A stretch of 16,700 nt of DNA from Pseudomonadota bacterium (GTDB taxonomy: Bacteria > Pseudomonadota > Gammaproteobacteria > Xanthomonadales > Xanthomonadaceae), in NCBI GenBank assembly GCA_023386795.1, contig JAEWJB010000081.1, positions 1 through 16,700 of the forward strand. The letters are read 5' to 3'. The first letter of the stretch is position 1; each line of letters begins with the position of its first letter. A program made the translations under genes and the position numbers. Below, piece by piece: positions 1 through 7,639 of the stretch. The notes below the pieces were generated by a model, which saw nothing but the letters and a program-made list of their open reading frames with translations, had not been told where the DNA came from and did not search any database.

Positions 1-734
1 CCGCCGTGCCAGGCGCCAACGGCGCCGCGCCGAATGCCGCCAACGCGCAGCAGGCCGTGGCCGCCACGCCCACCGAGAACGCCAAGAGCGCTACCCGCAA
101 CTACGAGCTGGACCGCACCCTGCAGCACACCCGCCAGCCGGCCGGCCGCATCAAGCGCGTCAGCGTGGCGGTGCTGGTGGACCACGTGCCGCGCCCGGAT
201 GCCAAGGGCAAGATCACCGAGCAGGCGCTGAGCGCGGCCGAACTGACCAAGGTCGAGTCGCTGGTCAAGCAGGCGGTGGGCTTCGATGCCGCGCGCGGGG
301 ACACCGTGTCGGTGATGAACGCCCCGTTCGTGCGCGAGAAGCCCGAGGCCGATGCTGGCCCGAAGTGGTGGGAAGACCCGCGCGTGCGCGATGCCGCGCG
401 CCTGCTGCTGGGCGCGGTGGTGGTGCTGGCGCTGCTGTTCGGCGTACTGCGCCCGGCGCTGCGCTCGATCACCGGCCCGGCCCCGGCCGCGCGCCGCAGG
501 AAGGAGGAGCCGGGCACGCCGCAGAGCGCGGACGTGCGCATGCTCGACGACGAGGATTCGCTGCTGCCGGGCCTGGAAGAGGACACCGCGCAGCTGGGCA
601 TCGACCGCAAGCCGGCCATCGCCCTGCCCTCCGATGCCTATGAAGACCGCCTGCGCCAGGCGCGCGAAGCGGTGAAGGCCGATTCCAAGCGTGTCGCGCA
701 AGTCGTGAAGGGATGGGTCGCCAGTGAAGCCTGA
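1..734 (+). CDS. fliF: FliF, flagellar MS-ring protein (C-terminal part; 5' end outside window)
   Basis: This is the C-terminal part of the MS-ring protein, which anchors the basal body in the inner membrane and carries FliG on its cytoplasmic side. The gene is already open at base 3 and no true start lies inside the window. Visible are the end of the periplasmic ring region (NYELDRTLQHTRQPAGRIKR, then VSVAVLVDH), a hydrophobic segment (RLLLGAVVVLALLFGVLRPA, about bases 400-460), an acidic and poorly ordered cytoplasmic stretch, and the conserved C-terminal FliG-binding tail with RQAREAVKADSKRVAQVVKGW. It ends at TGA 732-734, overlapping the GTG start of fliG by 11 bases, so the two partner proteins are probably translationally coupled. 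Identification is from family knowledge of this tail and its position directly before fliG. Confidence 0.95.
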   Translation, partial: AVPGANGAAPNAANAQQAVAATPTENAKSATRNYELDRTLQHTRQPAGRIKRVSVAVLVDHVPRPDAKGKITEQALSAAELTKVESLVKQAVGFDAARGDTVSVMNAPFVREKPEADAGPKWWEDPRVRDAARLLLGAVVVLALLFGVLRPALRSITGPAPAARRRKEEPGTPQSADVRMLDDEDSLLPGLEEDTAQLGIDRKPAIALPSDAYEDRLRQAREAVKADSKRVAQVVKGWVASEA

Positions 735-1734
735 CATGCCCCCGCTCAACGGCGTCCAGCGCGCCGCCGTGCTGCTGCTGTCGCTCGGCGAAGCCGACGC
801 GGCCGAGGTGCTCAAGCACATGGACCCCAAGGAGGTGCAGAAGATCGGCATCGCCATGGCGACCATGAGCGGCGTGAGCCGCGAGCAGGTCGAGAAGGTG
901 ATGGACGAATTCAACGGCGAACTCGCCGGCAAGACCTCGCTGGGCGTGGGCGCCGACGACTACATCCGCAACGTGCTGATCCAGGCGCTGGGCGCGGAGA
1001 AGGCCTCCGGCCTGATCGACCGCATCCTGCTGGGCCGCAACACCACCGGCCTGGACACGCTCAAGTGGATGGACCCGCGCGCGGTGGCCGACCTGGTGCG
1101 CAACGAGCACCCGCAGATCATCGCCATCGTGATGGCGCACCTGGACAGCGACCAGGCCGCCGAGGCGCTGAAGAACCTGCCCGAGCGCACGCGCGCCGAC
1201 GTGCTGCTGCGCATCGCCACGCTGGATGGCATCCCGCCCAACGCGCTGAGCGAGCTCAACGAGATCATGGAGCGGCAGTTCGCCGGCAACCAGAACCTGA
1301 AGTCCTCCAGCCTGGGCGGCGTGAAGTGCGCGGCCAACATCCTCAACTTCCTCGATACCGGACAGGACCAGGGCGTGCTGCAGGCCATCGGCAAGGTGGA
1401 TTCGGAACTGGCCAGCAAGATCCAGGACCAGATGTTCGTGTTCGACAACCTGATCGAGCTGGAAGACCGCGAGATCCAGACCCTGCTGCGCGAAGTGTCC
1501 GGCGAGAAGCTGGGCCTGGCGCTGCGCGGCGCCGATGTGAAGGTGCGCGAGAAGATCACCCGCAACATGTCCCAGCGCGCCGCGGAAATCCTGCTCGAGG
1601 ACATGGAAGCGCGCGGCCCGGTGCGCCTGTCCGACGTGGAGGCGGCGCAGAAGGAAATCCTCACCATCGTGCGCCGCCTGGCTGACGAGGGCACCCTGGT
1701 GCTCGGCGGCGGCGGTTCGGAGGCGATGGTATGA
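724..1734 (+). CDS. fliG: FliG, flagellar motor switch / rotor protein
   Basis: FliG forms the upper C-ring, binds FliF and FliM, and contacts the stator to produce torque. The 336-residue length is usual. The N-terminal FliF-binding region has GVQRAAVLLLSLGEADAAEVLKHM (residues 10-33). The middle domain carries EHPQ (128-131). The C-terminal motor domain has E247-D248-R249 in DNLIELEDREIQTLL, matching the charged stator-facing helix of Escherichia coli FliG, and later NMSQRAAEILLEDM. The GTG start at 724 is preferred because AAGGGA at 708-713 lies 10 bases upstream. An in-frame ATG at 736 is the alternative and would remove only four residues. The gene overlaps fliF by 11 bases and fliH by 4 bases (ATGA). 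Confidence 0.97.
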   Translation: MKPDMPPLNGVQRAAVLLLSLGEADAAEVLKHMDPKEVQKIGIAMATMSGVSREQVEKVMDEFNGELAGKTSLGVGADDYIRNVLIQALGAEKASGLIDRILLGRNTTGLDTLKWMDPRAVADLVRNEHPQIIAIVMAHLDSDQAAEALKNLPERTRADVLLRIATLDGIPPNALSELNEIMERQFAGNQNLKSSSLGGVKCAANILNFLDTGQDQGVLQAIGKVDSELASKIQDQMFVFDNLIELEDREIQTLLREVSGEKLGLALRGADVKVREKITRNMSQRAAEILLEDMEARGPVRLSDVEAAQKEILTIVRRLADEGTLVLGGGGSEAMV

Positions 1735-2357
1735 GTGCCATCCTCGGCGAGGACGTGGTGCGCTGGCTGGCCCCGTCCTTGGACGTGGTCACCGCCGAGC
1801 CCGTGCACGCGCCGGTCGAGGAAGCCCCGCCGCCGCCCAAGCCGCCGACGCTGCAGGAAATCCAGGCGATCCAGGACGCCGCGCGCCAGGAAGGTTTCGA
1901 GCGCGGGCATGCCGAGGGCTTCGCCCAGGGGCAGGCCGAAGTGCGCCGGCTGACCGCGCAGATCGAAGGCATCCTGGACAATTTCAGCCGTCCGCTGGCC
2001 CGTCTCGAAAACGAGGTGGTCGGCGCGCTCGGCGAACTGGCGGTGCGCATCGCCGGCAGCCTGGTCGGCCGCGCCTACGAGGCCGACCCGGTGCTGCTGT
2101 CCGATCTGGTCAGCGAAGCAGTCGATGCCGTCGGCGGCAGCAGCCGCGAAGTGGAAGTGCGCCTGCACCCGGACGACATCGCCGCCCTCACGCCACTGCT
2201 GTCGCTGATGTCGGGCACCCGCCTCACCGCCGACCCCGGCCTGAGCCGTGGCGACCTGCGCGTGCATGCCGAGAGCGTGCGCATCGACGGCACGCTGGAA
2301 GCGCGCCTGCGCGCGGCGCTGGAAACGGTGATGCGCAAGGCGGGGGCCGGCCTGTGA
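1731..2357 (+). CDS. fliH: FliH, negative regulator/stator of the flagellar export ATPase
   Basis: FliH dimers bind the FliI ATPase, hold it to the C-ring through FliN, and regulate ATP hydrolysis during export. The 208-residue protein has a Pro/Glu-rich N-terminus (residues 24-40) and then a helical segment with four glycines spaced four apart (G55, G59, G63, G67). This is the GxxxG repeat described in FliH proteins. The C-terminal globular domain shows NEVVGALGELAVRIAGSLVG and LHPDDIAAL, typical of FliH/YscL. The ATG overlaps the fliG stop (ATGA), and its stop overlaps the fliI GTG (GTGA), so the three genes are probably coupled. FliH is poorly conserved in general, so the call rests on the domain pattern plus its place between fliG and fliI. 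Confidence 0.94.
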   Translation: MSAILGEDVVRWLAPSLDVVTAEPVHAPVEEAPPPPKPPTLQEIQAIQDAARQEGFERGHAEGFAQGQAEVRRLTAQIEGILDNFSRPLARLENEVVGALGELAVRIAGSLVGRAYEADPVLLSDLVSEAVDAVGGSSREVEVRLHPDDIAALTPLLSLMSGTRLTADPGLSRGDLRVHAESVRIDGTLEARLRAALETVMRKAGAGL

Positions 2358-3748
2358 ACGCGCAATTGCTGCCCACCGCCCTGCCCGCCGAATGGAACGC
2401 CGCGCGCGACCTGCGCCTGGCCACCCGGCTGGGCGCGCTCGGGCTGGACGCGGCCAACGGCCGCGGCCTGATCCGCGAAGGCATCCTGCGCCGCGCCGTC
2501 GGCCTGACGCTGGAAGCGGTCGGCTGCGAAGCGCCGATGGGCGCGACCTGCAAGGTCGAAGTGGTCGACGGGGGCTGGGTCGACGCCGAGGTCGTCGGTT
2601 TCGCCGGCGAGCGTACCTACCTGATGCCCAGCGCCGAACTGCACGGCCTGCTGCCGAACGCGCGCGTGGTGCCCTCGCGGCGCCGCGGCGGCGTGGAAGT
2701 GGGCGAAGGCCTGCTCGGACGCGTCATCGACAGCGACGGCGTGCCGCTGGACGGCAAGGGGCCGATCCGCGGCGAAGGCAGCACCTCGATGGCCGGCGTG
2801 TCGATCAACCCGCTGGCGCGCGAACCGATCACCATGCCGCTGGACGTGGGCGTGCGCGCGATCAACGCGCTGCTGCCGATCGGCCGCGGCCAGCGCGTGG
2901 GGCTGTTCGCCGGCTCGGGCGTGGGCAAGTCCACGCTGCTGGGCATGATGACCCGCTATACCGCCGCCGACGTGATCGTCGTCGGGCTGATCGGCGAACG
3001 CGGTCGCGAAGTGCGCGATTTCGTCGAGACCACGCTGGGCGAGGAAGGCCTGCGCCGCGCGGTGGTCGTCGCCAGCCCGGCCGACCGCCCGCCGCTGGCG
3101 CGCCTGCACGGTGCCTACCGCGCCACCGCGATCGCCGAGTGGTTCCGCGACCAGGGCCTGAACGTGCTGCTGCTGATGGATTCGCTCACCCGCTTCGCGC
3201 AGGCGCAGCGCGAGATCGGCCTGTCGGTGGGCGAGCCGCCGACCACCCGCGGCTATCCGCCGAGCGTGTTCGCCAAGCTGCCCGCGCTGGTGGAACGTGC
3301 CGGCAACGGCGCCGCCGGCCGCGGCTCGATCACCGCGTTCTACACCGTGCTCACCGAGGGCGACGACCCGCAGGACCCCATCGCCGACGCCGCGCGCGCC
3401 ATCCTCGACGGCCACATCCTGCTCTCGCGCCGGGTGGCCGACAGTGGCCTGTATCCGGCCATCGACGTGGAATCGTCGGTCAGCCGCGTGGTGCAGGACA
3501 TCGCCGACGAACCGTGGCGCCTGCGCATCCGCAAGCTCAAGCGCCTGGTATCGGCGTATTCGTCCAACCGCGACCTGATCGCCATCGGCGCCTACCAGCG
3601 CGGCAACGACCCGGTGACGGACGAAGCGCTGGAGCGCTGGCCGGAGATCCTCGAATTCCTCGGCCAGGACGTCACCAAGGCGGCCGACCTGCCGCACAGC
3701 CAGGCGGCGCTCAAGCGGCTGGTCGAGACGGAGGCGGCGCATGGCTAG
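2354..3748 (+). CDS. fliI: FliI, flagellum-specific export ATPase
   Basis: FliI is the F1-beta-like ATPase of the flagellar type III export apparatus; it helps unload and unfold export substrates at the base of the flagellum. The protein is 464 residues, of usual length. The P-loop GSGVGKST is at residues 187-194. A Walker B strand ending NVLLLMDSLTRFAQAQREI follows, then GEPPTTRGYPPSVFAKLPAL, a signature of FliI/SctN ATPases. ESSVSRVVQDI and LRIRKLKRLVSAYSSNRDLI lie toward the C-terminus. The start is GTG 2354 in a GTGA overlap with fliH. After its TAG there is a 69-base gap before fliJ, the only non-overlapping junction between fliF and fliK. Confidence 0.98.
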   Translation: MNAQLLPTALPAEWNAARDLRLATRLGALGLDAANGRGLIREGILRRAVGLTLEAVGCEAPMGATCKVEVVDGGWVDAEVVGFAGERTYLMPSAELHGLLPNARVVPSRRRGGVEVGEGLLGRVIDSDGVPLDGKGPIRGEGSTSMAGVSINPLAREPITMPLDVGVRAINALLPIGRGQRVGLFAGSGVGKSTLLGMMTRYTAADVIVVGLIGERGREVRDFVETTLGEEGLRRAVVVASPADRPPLARLHGAYRATAIAEWFRDQGLNVLLLMDSLTRFAQAQREIGLSVGEPPTTRGYPPSVFAKLPALVERAGNGAAGRGSITAFYTVLTEGDDPQDPIADAARAILDGHILLSRRVADSGLYPAIDVESSVSRVVQDIADEPWRLRIRKLKRLVSAYSSNRDLIAIGAYQRGNDPVTDEALERWPEILEFLGQDVTKAADLPHSQAALKRLVETEAAHG

Positions 3749-3817
3749 GCCGTCCTACCCCTGTTTTTCCCGCGTCCGCCCACCGGCGGCCGCTCCGATC
3801 CCCACAGGCAATGAACC

Positions 3818-4273
3818 ATGATGCAATCCCGCCGGATCGACCCGTTGCTGCGCCGCGCCCAGGAACACGAGGACGAAGTGGCTCGTGACCTGGCCGAGCG
3901 CCAGCGCAACCTGGACACGCACGTCTCCCGCCTGGAGGAGTTGCGTCGCTACGCCGAGGAATATGCGGGCAGCCAGATGGCGGCCACCAGCCCGGCGCAG
4001 CTGAGCAACCGGCGCGCCTTCCTCGACCGCCTGGACAGCGCGGTGGAGCAGCAGATGCGTACCGTCGACCAGAACCGCGCCCGCGTGGAAGCCGAGCGCG
4101 CGCGCCTGCTGCTGGCCAGCCGCGAGAAGCAGGTGCTTGAGCAACTGGCGGCCAGCTATCGCGCGCAGGAGCGCCAGGTGGTGGAACGCCGCGACCAGCG
4201 CGACATGGACGACCTCGGCGCGCGCCGCGCGCGGCAGGCACAGCTGGCCGCCGAGCCGGGAGACGACGCTTGA
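3818..4273 (+). CDS. fliJ: FliJ, flagellar export chaperone-escort / ATPase stalk protein
   Basis: FliJ is a small coiled-coil protein that sits in the FliI hexamer like the gamma subunit of F1 and links the ATPase to FlhA; it also escorts export chaperones. The 151-residue sequence is almost wholly charged helix with heptad-like spacing (for example RAQEHEDEVARDLAERQRNL, and VEQQMRTVDQNRARVEAER further on), has no membrane segment, and ends in a short acidic tail. Primary sequence conservation in this family is low, so the call depends on length, coiled-coil character and position between fliI and fliK. The start is ATG 3818, with AGG at 3806-3808 nine bases upstream; ATG 3821 is also possible. 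Its stop overlaps the fliK TTG (TTGA). Confidence 0.9.
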   Translation: MMQSRRIDPLLRRAQEHEDEVARDLAERQRNLDTHVSRLEELRRYAEEYAGSQMAATSPAQLSNRRAFLDRLDSAVEQQMRTVDQNRARVEAERARLLLASREKQVLEQLAASYRAQERQVVERRDQRDMDDLGARRARQAQLAAEPGDDA

Positions 4274-5544
4274 ACCCGCTGTCGATCCTCAACACCGCCG
4301 CCCGCGCCAGCGGCCTGAAGGACGAAGGGTTCGTCTCGCGCGACGATGCCGCGCAGGACGACACCGGCACGCAGCGCAGCAGCTTCGCCAGCCTGCTCAA
4401 CAACCCGACGCAGCCGCCGTCGCAGGCGAACTCGACCCAGCAGGCTTCGCGCAACCCAGCGGGCAAGCGCGCGGAAGCCAAGCCGCGGCAGGACGATGAA
4501 AGCGCACGGCAGGACGAGGACGGCACCCGCGCGCACGGCAAGGATGACCATCCGGCCCGTGCCTCGCGCAGCGATGCGGGTAGCCACAAGGACAGCGCGC
4601 AGCGCACGCAGCACGACGCCGCAGAAAACACCGGACAAGCCACCGCGAGTACCGAAGCCGGCGAGAAGACCGAATCGACCCACGGCGAGCCGGGCACCTG
4701 GCCGCCGCCGGGCCTGGGTGGCTTCGGCTTGATGCTGTTGCAGCCGGCCGCGCCGACGGCCGCGCCGGACGCTGCAATGCTGGACGGCACGGCCGCGAAC
4801 CCGTTGCTGGCGGGGCTGCCACAGGCGGACGCCGCGGCCCCGGCCGCGATGCCCAATGCCCTGCCGACCGGCGCCATCGCGCTGCCCGGCCTGGCCGGCG
4901 CGGCTACTGCCGCCAGTGCCTCCACGGCCAGCGCGGACGATGCCGCCGCCCTCGCCGCGCTGGCCACCGCCACGCTGGCGGCCGGCACTCCCCCCACCGC
5001 CGGTACCGATGGCGATTCGCCCGCGATCGACACCCCGGCCTTCGTGCTGCCGACGCTTCCGCATGTGTCCACTGCCGGCGCCCGCCTGCAGGACACCCCG
5101 GCGGTGTTCAGCGCCAGCCCCACGCCGACGCCGGACCTCAACGGCGACGGGTTCGACGACGCGGTCGGTACGCGCCTGACCTGGCTGGCGGAGCAGAAGA
5201 TCGGCCACGCGCACATCAAGATCACCCCGAACGATCTGGGGCCGGTCGAAGTCCGCCTGCAGATGGACGGCGACAAGGTCCACGCCAGCTTTACCGCCAG
5301 CCACGTCGAGACCCGCCAGGCGCTGGAGCAGAGCCTGCCGCGCCTGCGCGACATGCTGGGCGAACATGGCTTCCAGCTGGCGCACGCCGATGTCGGCGCG
5401 CAGCAGCAGGGCCAGCGCGGTGACGGCTCCGCCATGTCCCACGGTTTCGATGGCGCGGGCGACGGCGCAGGCGAGGACACCGCCAGCGTGGTGGTCCCGG
5501 CTTCGGTGTTGAAGGCGCGTGGCTTGCTGGATGCCTACGCCTGA
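4270..5544 (+). CDS. fliK: FliK, flagellar hook-length control protein
   Basis: FliK is a secreted molecular ruler. Its extended N-terminal part measures the hook, and its C-terminal domain triggers FlhB to switch export from hook to filament substrates. The 424-residue protein fits this layout: a long low-complexity region rich in Gln, Asp, Ala and Thr (about residues 1-285) without predicted fold, then a C-terminal Flg_hook domain with IKITPNDLGPVEVRLQMDGD and ETRQALEQSLPRLRDML. Just before that domain is DLNGDGFDD (289-297), resembling a calcium-binding loop. The start is TTG 4270 in a TTGA overlap with fliJ; the rare start and overlap suggest translation by re-initiation. It is the last gene before the REP pair and the fliL promoter. 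Confidence 0.92.
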   Translation: MNPLSILNTAARASGLKDEGFVSRDDAAQDDTGTQRSSFASLLNNPTQPPSQANSTQQASRNPAGKRAEAKPRQDDESARQDEDGTRAHGKDDHPARASRSDAGSHKDSAQRTQHDAAENTGQATASTEAGEKTESTHGEPGTWPPPGLGGFGLMLLQPAAPTAAPDAAMLDGTAANPLLAGLPQADAAAPAAMPNALPTGAIALPGLAGAATAASASTASADDAAALAALATATLAAGTPPTAGTDGDSPAIDTPAFVLPTLPHVSTAGARLQDTPAVFSASPTPTPDLNGDGFDDAVGTRLTWLAEQKIGHAHIKITPNDLGPVEVRLQMDGDKVHASFTASHVETRQALEQSLPRLRDMLGEHGFQLAHADVGAQQQGQRGDGSAMSHGFDGAGDGAGEDTASVVVPASVLKARGLLDAYA

Positions 5545-5571
5545 CGGGGCGCAGCCGCCGTCACCCCTTCA

Positions 5572-5655
5572 CTGCAGGATCGGCTTCAGCCGCGACGCGA
5601 CCCGCCCACAGATCCCGCCGACGGAAACCTGTCGCGGCTGAAGCCGCTCCTACAG
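5572..5655. repeat. Inverted pair of GTAG-type REP (REPIN-like) palindromes between fliK and fliL
   Basis: Two copies of one short element face each other. The left arm is 5572-5596 and the right arm is 5631-5655. The inner 16 bases (cggcttcagccgcgac at 5581-5596 and its exact reverse complement at 5631-5646) match perfectly. Extended to 25 bases the arms differ at two positions. Each arm also contains its own small palindrome, gcggcttcagccgc. On the minus strand the right copy reads CTGTAGGAGCGG, carrying the GTAG head described for REP sequences of Stenotrophomonas and relatives; the left copy has GCAG instead. The arms could pair as a 16-bp stem with a 34-base loop in RNA or single-stranded DNA. 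There is no T-tract, so it is not a classical terminator. Confidence 0.8.
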
Positions 5656-5716
5656 GAATCCCCTGACGCTCTGGCGGGCATCACCCCGACACGCCGGAAA
5701 ACCGCCACCGCGCCAA

Positions 5717-5732
5717 TGGCACGCGCGTTGCA
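5717..5732 (+). promoter_or_regulatory. Sigma-54 (RpoN) promoter of fliL operon
   Basis: TGGCACGCGCGTTGCA matches the -24/-12 consensus TGGCACG-N4-TTGCA at every fixed base. GG (5718-5719) and GC (5730-5731) are at the required spacing. Start of transcription is expected near 5743, giving a leader of about 25 bases to the GTG at 5768. It is placed between the REP pair and fliL and should drive fliL-M-N-O-P. Activation by a FleQ-type enhancer-binding protein is inferred from what is known of Xanthomonas and Pseudomonas flagellar regulation. Confidence 0.9.
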
Positions 5733-5756
5733 TCTGCATGGGCAGCCCGTTTCATT

Positions 5757-5760
5757 GGAG
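5757..5760 (+). promoter_or_regulatory. Ribosome binding site deciding the fliL start
   Basis: GGAG lies seven bases before GTG 5768. The upstream in-frame ATG at 5738 has no such site and falls before the predicted transcription start (about 5743), so it should not be in the mRNA. Confidence 0.8.
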
Positions 5761-5767
5761 TGACCCC

Positions 5768-6286
5768 GTGGCAGCTGCCGCCGACAAGAACAAGAAAGCC
5801 GACGCCAAGGAAAAGAAGGCCGGCAAGCCCATCGTGCTGATCGCCGGCGTGGCCGTGGTGGCCGCCGCGGCTGCCGGTGGCGGTGCCTGGTACTTCGCCG
5901 GCCACGACAAGGCCGAGAAGGCAGAAGCCGCCAAGGCCGCCCCCGCCACCAAGGCCCTCCCCGCCCCGGCACAGTACTTCGCCATGGAGCCGCCCTTCGT
6001 GGTCAACCTCAACGGCCCGGTGGACGGCCCGCGCTACCTGCAGGTGGAAGTGCAGCTGATGACCCGCGACCCGATCGCGCTGAAGAACATCGAGGCCAAC
6101 GCGCCGGCCATCCGCGCGCGCCTGCTGATGCTGTTCTCGCAGGTGCAACCGGCAGAGATCGCCGACCGCGCCGGCAAGGAGAAGCTGCAGGCCATCTCGC
6201 TGGCCGAAGTGCAGAAGCTCATGCAGGCCGAGACCGGCAGCAAGAGCGCCGACGAACTGCTGTTCACCAGCTTCGTGACCCAGTAA
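5768..6286 (+). CDS. fliL: FliL, flagellar basal body-associated / stator-supporting protein
   Basis: FliL is a single-pass inner-membrane protein that surrounds the stator units and supports motor torque. With the GTG start chosen here it is 172 residues. A Lys/Ala-rich cytoplasmic N-terminus (about residues 1-20) is followed by a membrane segment (PIVLIAGVAVVAAAAAGGGA, about 21-43) and a periplasmic domain with YFAMEPPFVVNLNG, RYLQVEVQLMTRD and the C-terminal DELLFTSFVTQ, all typical of FliL. GTG 5768 is preferred over ATG 5738 because of the GGAG site and the sigma-54 promoter position. It is the first gene of its transcription unit, and fliM follows after 10 bases. Confidence 0.93.
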   Translation: MAAAADKNKKADAKEKKAGKPIVLIAGVAVVAAAAAGGGAWYFAGHDKAEKAEAAKAAPATKALPAPAQYFAMEPPFVVNLNGPVDGPRYLQVEVQLMTRDPIALKNIEANAPAIRARLLMLFSQVQPAEIADRAGKEKLQAISLAEVQKLMQAETGSKSADELLFTSFVTQ

Positions 6287-6296
6287 GGCCACGCCG

Positions 6297-7307
6297 ATGA
6301 GCGTCAACGACCTGCTTTCACAGGACGAGATCGATGCCCTGCTGCACGGCGTGGATTCCGGGGCCGTGGATACCGCCCCGCCGGCCGCCGCGCCGGGCGA
6401 GGCGCGCAACTACGACCTCGCCAGCCAGGACCGCATCATCCGCGGCCGCATGCCGACGCTGGAGATGGTCAACGAACGTTTCGCGCGCCTGTGGCGCATC
6501 GGCCTGTTCAACCTGATCCGGCGTTCGGCCGACTTGTCGGTGCGCGGCATCGACCTGGTCAAGTTCAACGAGTACATGCATTCGCTGTACGTGCCGACCA
6601 ACCTCAACCTGATCCGCTTCAAGCCGCTGCGCGGCACCGGGCTGATCGTGTTCGAGCCGACGCTGGTGTTCACCGTGGTGGACAACTTCTTCGGCGGCGA
6701 CGGCCGCTACCCGACGCGCATCGAGGGCCGCGAGTTCACCGCCACCGAGATGCGCGTGATCCAGCTGCTGCTCAAGCAGACCTTCGCCGACCTCAAGGAA
6801 GCCTGGGCGCCGGTGATGGACGTGGACTTCGAGTACATCAACTCGGAGATCAACCCGCACTTCGCCAATATCGTCACCCCGCGCGAGTACGTGGTGGTGT
6901 GCCGCTTCCATGTCGAACTGGAAGGCGGCGGCGGCGAGATCCACGTCACCTTGCCCTATTCGATGCTCGAGCCGATCCGCGAACTGCTCGATGCCGGCAT
7001 CCAGAGCGACCGCAACGACCGCGACGAAAGCTGGAACGTGATGCTGCGCGAGCAGCTCAACGTGGCCGAGGTCACGCTCTCCAGCGTGCTCGCTTCCAAG
7101 CAGGTGAGCCTGCGCCAGCTCACCCAGCTGAAGGTCGGCGACGTGCTGCCGATCGAGCTGCCGGCCCAGGTGCCGCTGTGCGTGGAGAACATTCCGCTGT
7201 TCACCGGCGAATTCGGCGTCGCCAACGGCAAGAACGCCATCAAGATCACCGCCGTGCAACCGCCCGGCGCCCCGACTTTGCGCAAAGCGCAGGACCTGCT
7301 GCCATGA
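6297..7307 (+). CDS. fliM: FliM, flagellar motor switch protein (C-ring)
   Basis: FliM forms the middle of the C-ring, binds phospho-CheY and relays the signal to FliG to change rotation. The protein is 336 residues, as in other gammaproteobacteria. The N-terminal CheY-binding peptide is seen as LSQDEIDALL (residues 7-16). The CheC-like middle domain includes PLRGTGLIVFEPTLVFTVVD followed by NFFGGDGRYP, and the C-terminal SpoA domain includes LTQLKVGDVLPIELP. The ATG at 6297 begins 10 bases after the fliL stop. Its TGA overlaps the fliN ATG (ATGA). CheY-dependent control is family knowledge; no che gene is in the window. Confidence 0.98.
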   Translation: MSVNDLLSQDEIDALLHGVDSGAVDTAPPAAAPGEARNYDLASQDRIIRGRMPTLEMVNERFARLWRIGLFNLIRRSADLSVRGIDLVKFNEYMHSLYVPTNLNLIRFKPLRGTGLIVFEPTLVFTVVDNFFGGDGRYPTRIEGREFTATEMRVIQLLLKQTFADLKEAWAPVMDVDFEYINSEINPHFANIVTPREYVVVCRFHVELEGGGGEIHVTLPYSMLEPIRELLDAGIQSDRNDRDESWNVMLREQLNVAEVTLSSVLASKQVSLRQLTQLKVGDVLPIELPAQVPLCVENIPLFTGEFGVANGKNAIKITAVQPPGAPTLRKAQDLLP

Positions 7308-7639
7308 TGACCGAAGAAGAAATCGCCCAGGCCGCCCAGTTCGAGCAACTGCTGGCCGAGGAACAACACGCCGCCGCCGACCTCAACCTGGACGTCATCC
7401 TCGACGTGCCGGTGACGCTGTCGCTGGAAGTGGGCCGTGCGCGCCTGCCGATCCGCAACCTGCTGCAGCTCAACCAGGGCTCGGTGGTGGAACTGGAGCG
7501 CGGCGCCGGCGAACCGCTGGACGTCTACGTCAACGGCACCCTCATCGCGCATGGCGAGGTGGTGGTGATCAACGACCGTTTCGGCATCCGCCTGACCGAC
7601 GTGGTCAGCCCGAGCGAGCGCATCCGGAGACTGCGTTGA
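7304..7639 (+). CDS. fliN: FliN, flagellar motor switch protein (C-ring)
   Basis: FliN forms the bottom of the C-ring and docks FliH-FliI for export. The 111-residue protein has an acidic N-terminal helix (TEEEIAQAAQFEQLLAEEQ) and a complete SpoA domain (about residues 28-105) with LDVILDVPVTLSLEVGRARL, LLQLNQGSVVELERGAGEPL and VVVINDRFGIRL. It starts at ATG 7304, overlapping the fliM stop by four bases; a second in-frame ATG immediately follows at 7307 and cannot be excluded. Its stop overlaps the TTG of fliO. The short length is normal for FliN. Confidence 0.96.
   Translation: MMTEEEIAQAAQFEQLLAEEQHAAADLNLDVILDVPVTLSLEVGRARLPIRNLLQLNQGSVVELERGAGEPLDVYVNGTLIAHGEVVVINDRFGIRLTDVVSPSERIRRLR

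Noticed and set aside
2392..3888. 498-codon + strand frame across fliI into fliJ, including a 25-codon ATG frame at 3811
   Set aside because: It is an out-of-frame copy of fliI, Arg/Ala/Gly-rich with no family similarity; FliI in the other frame has the P-loop and all signatures.
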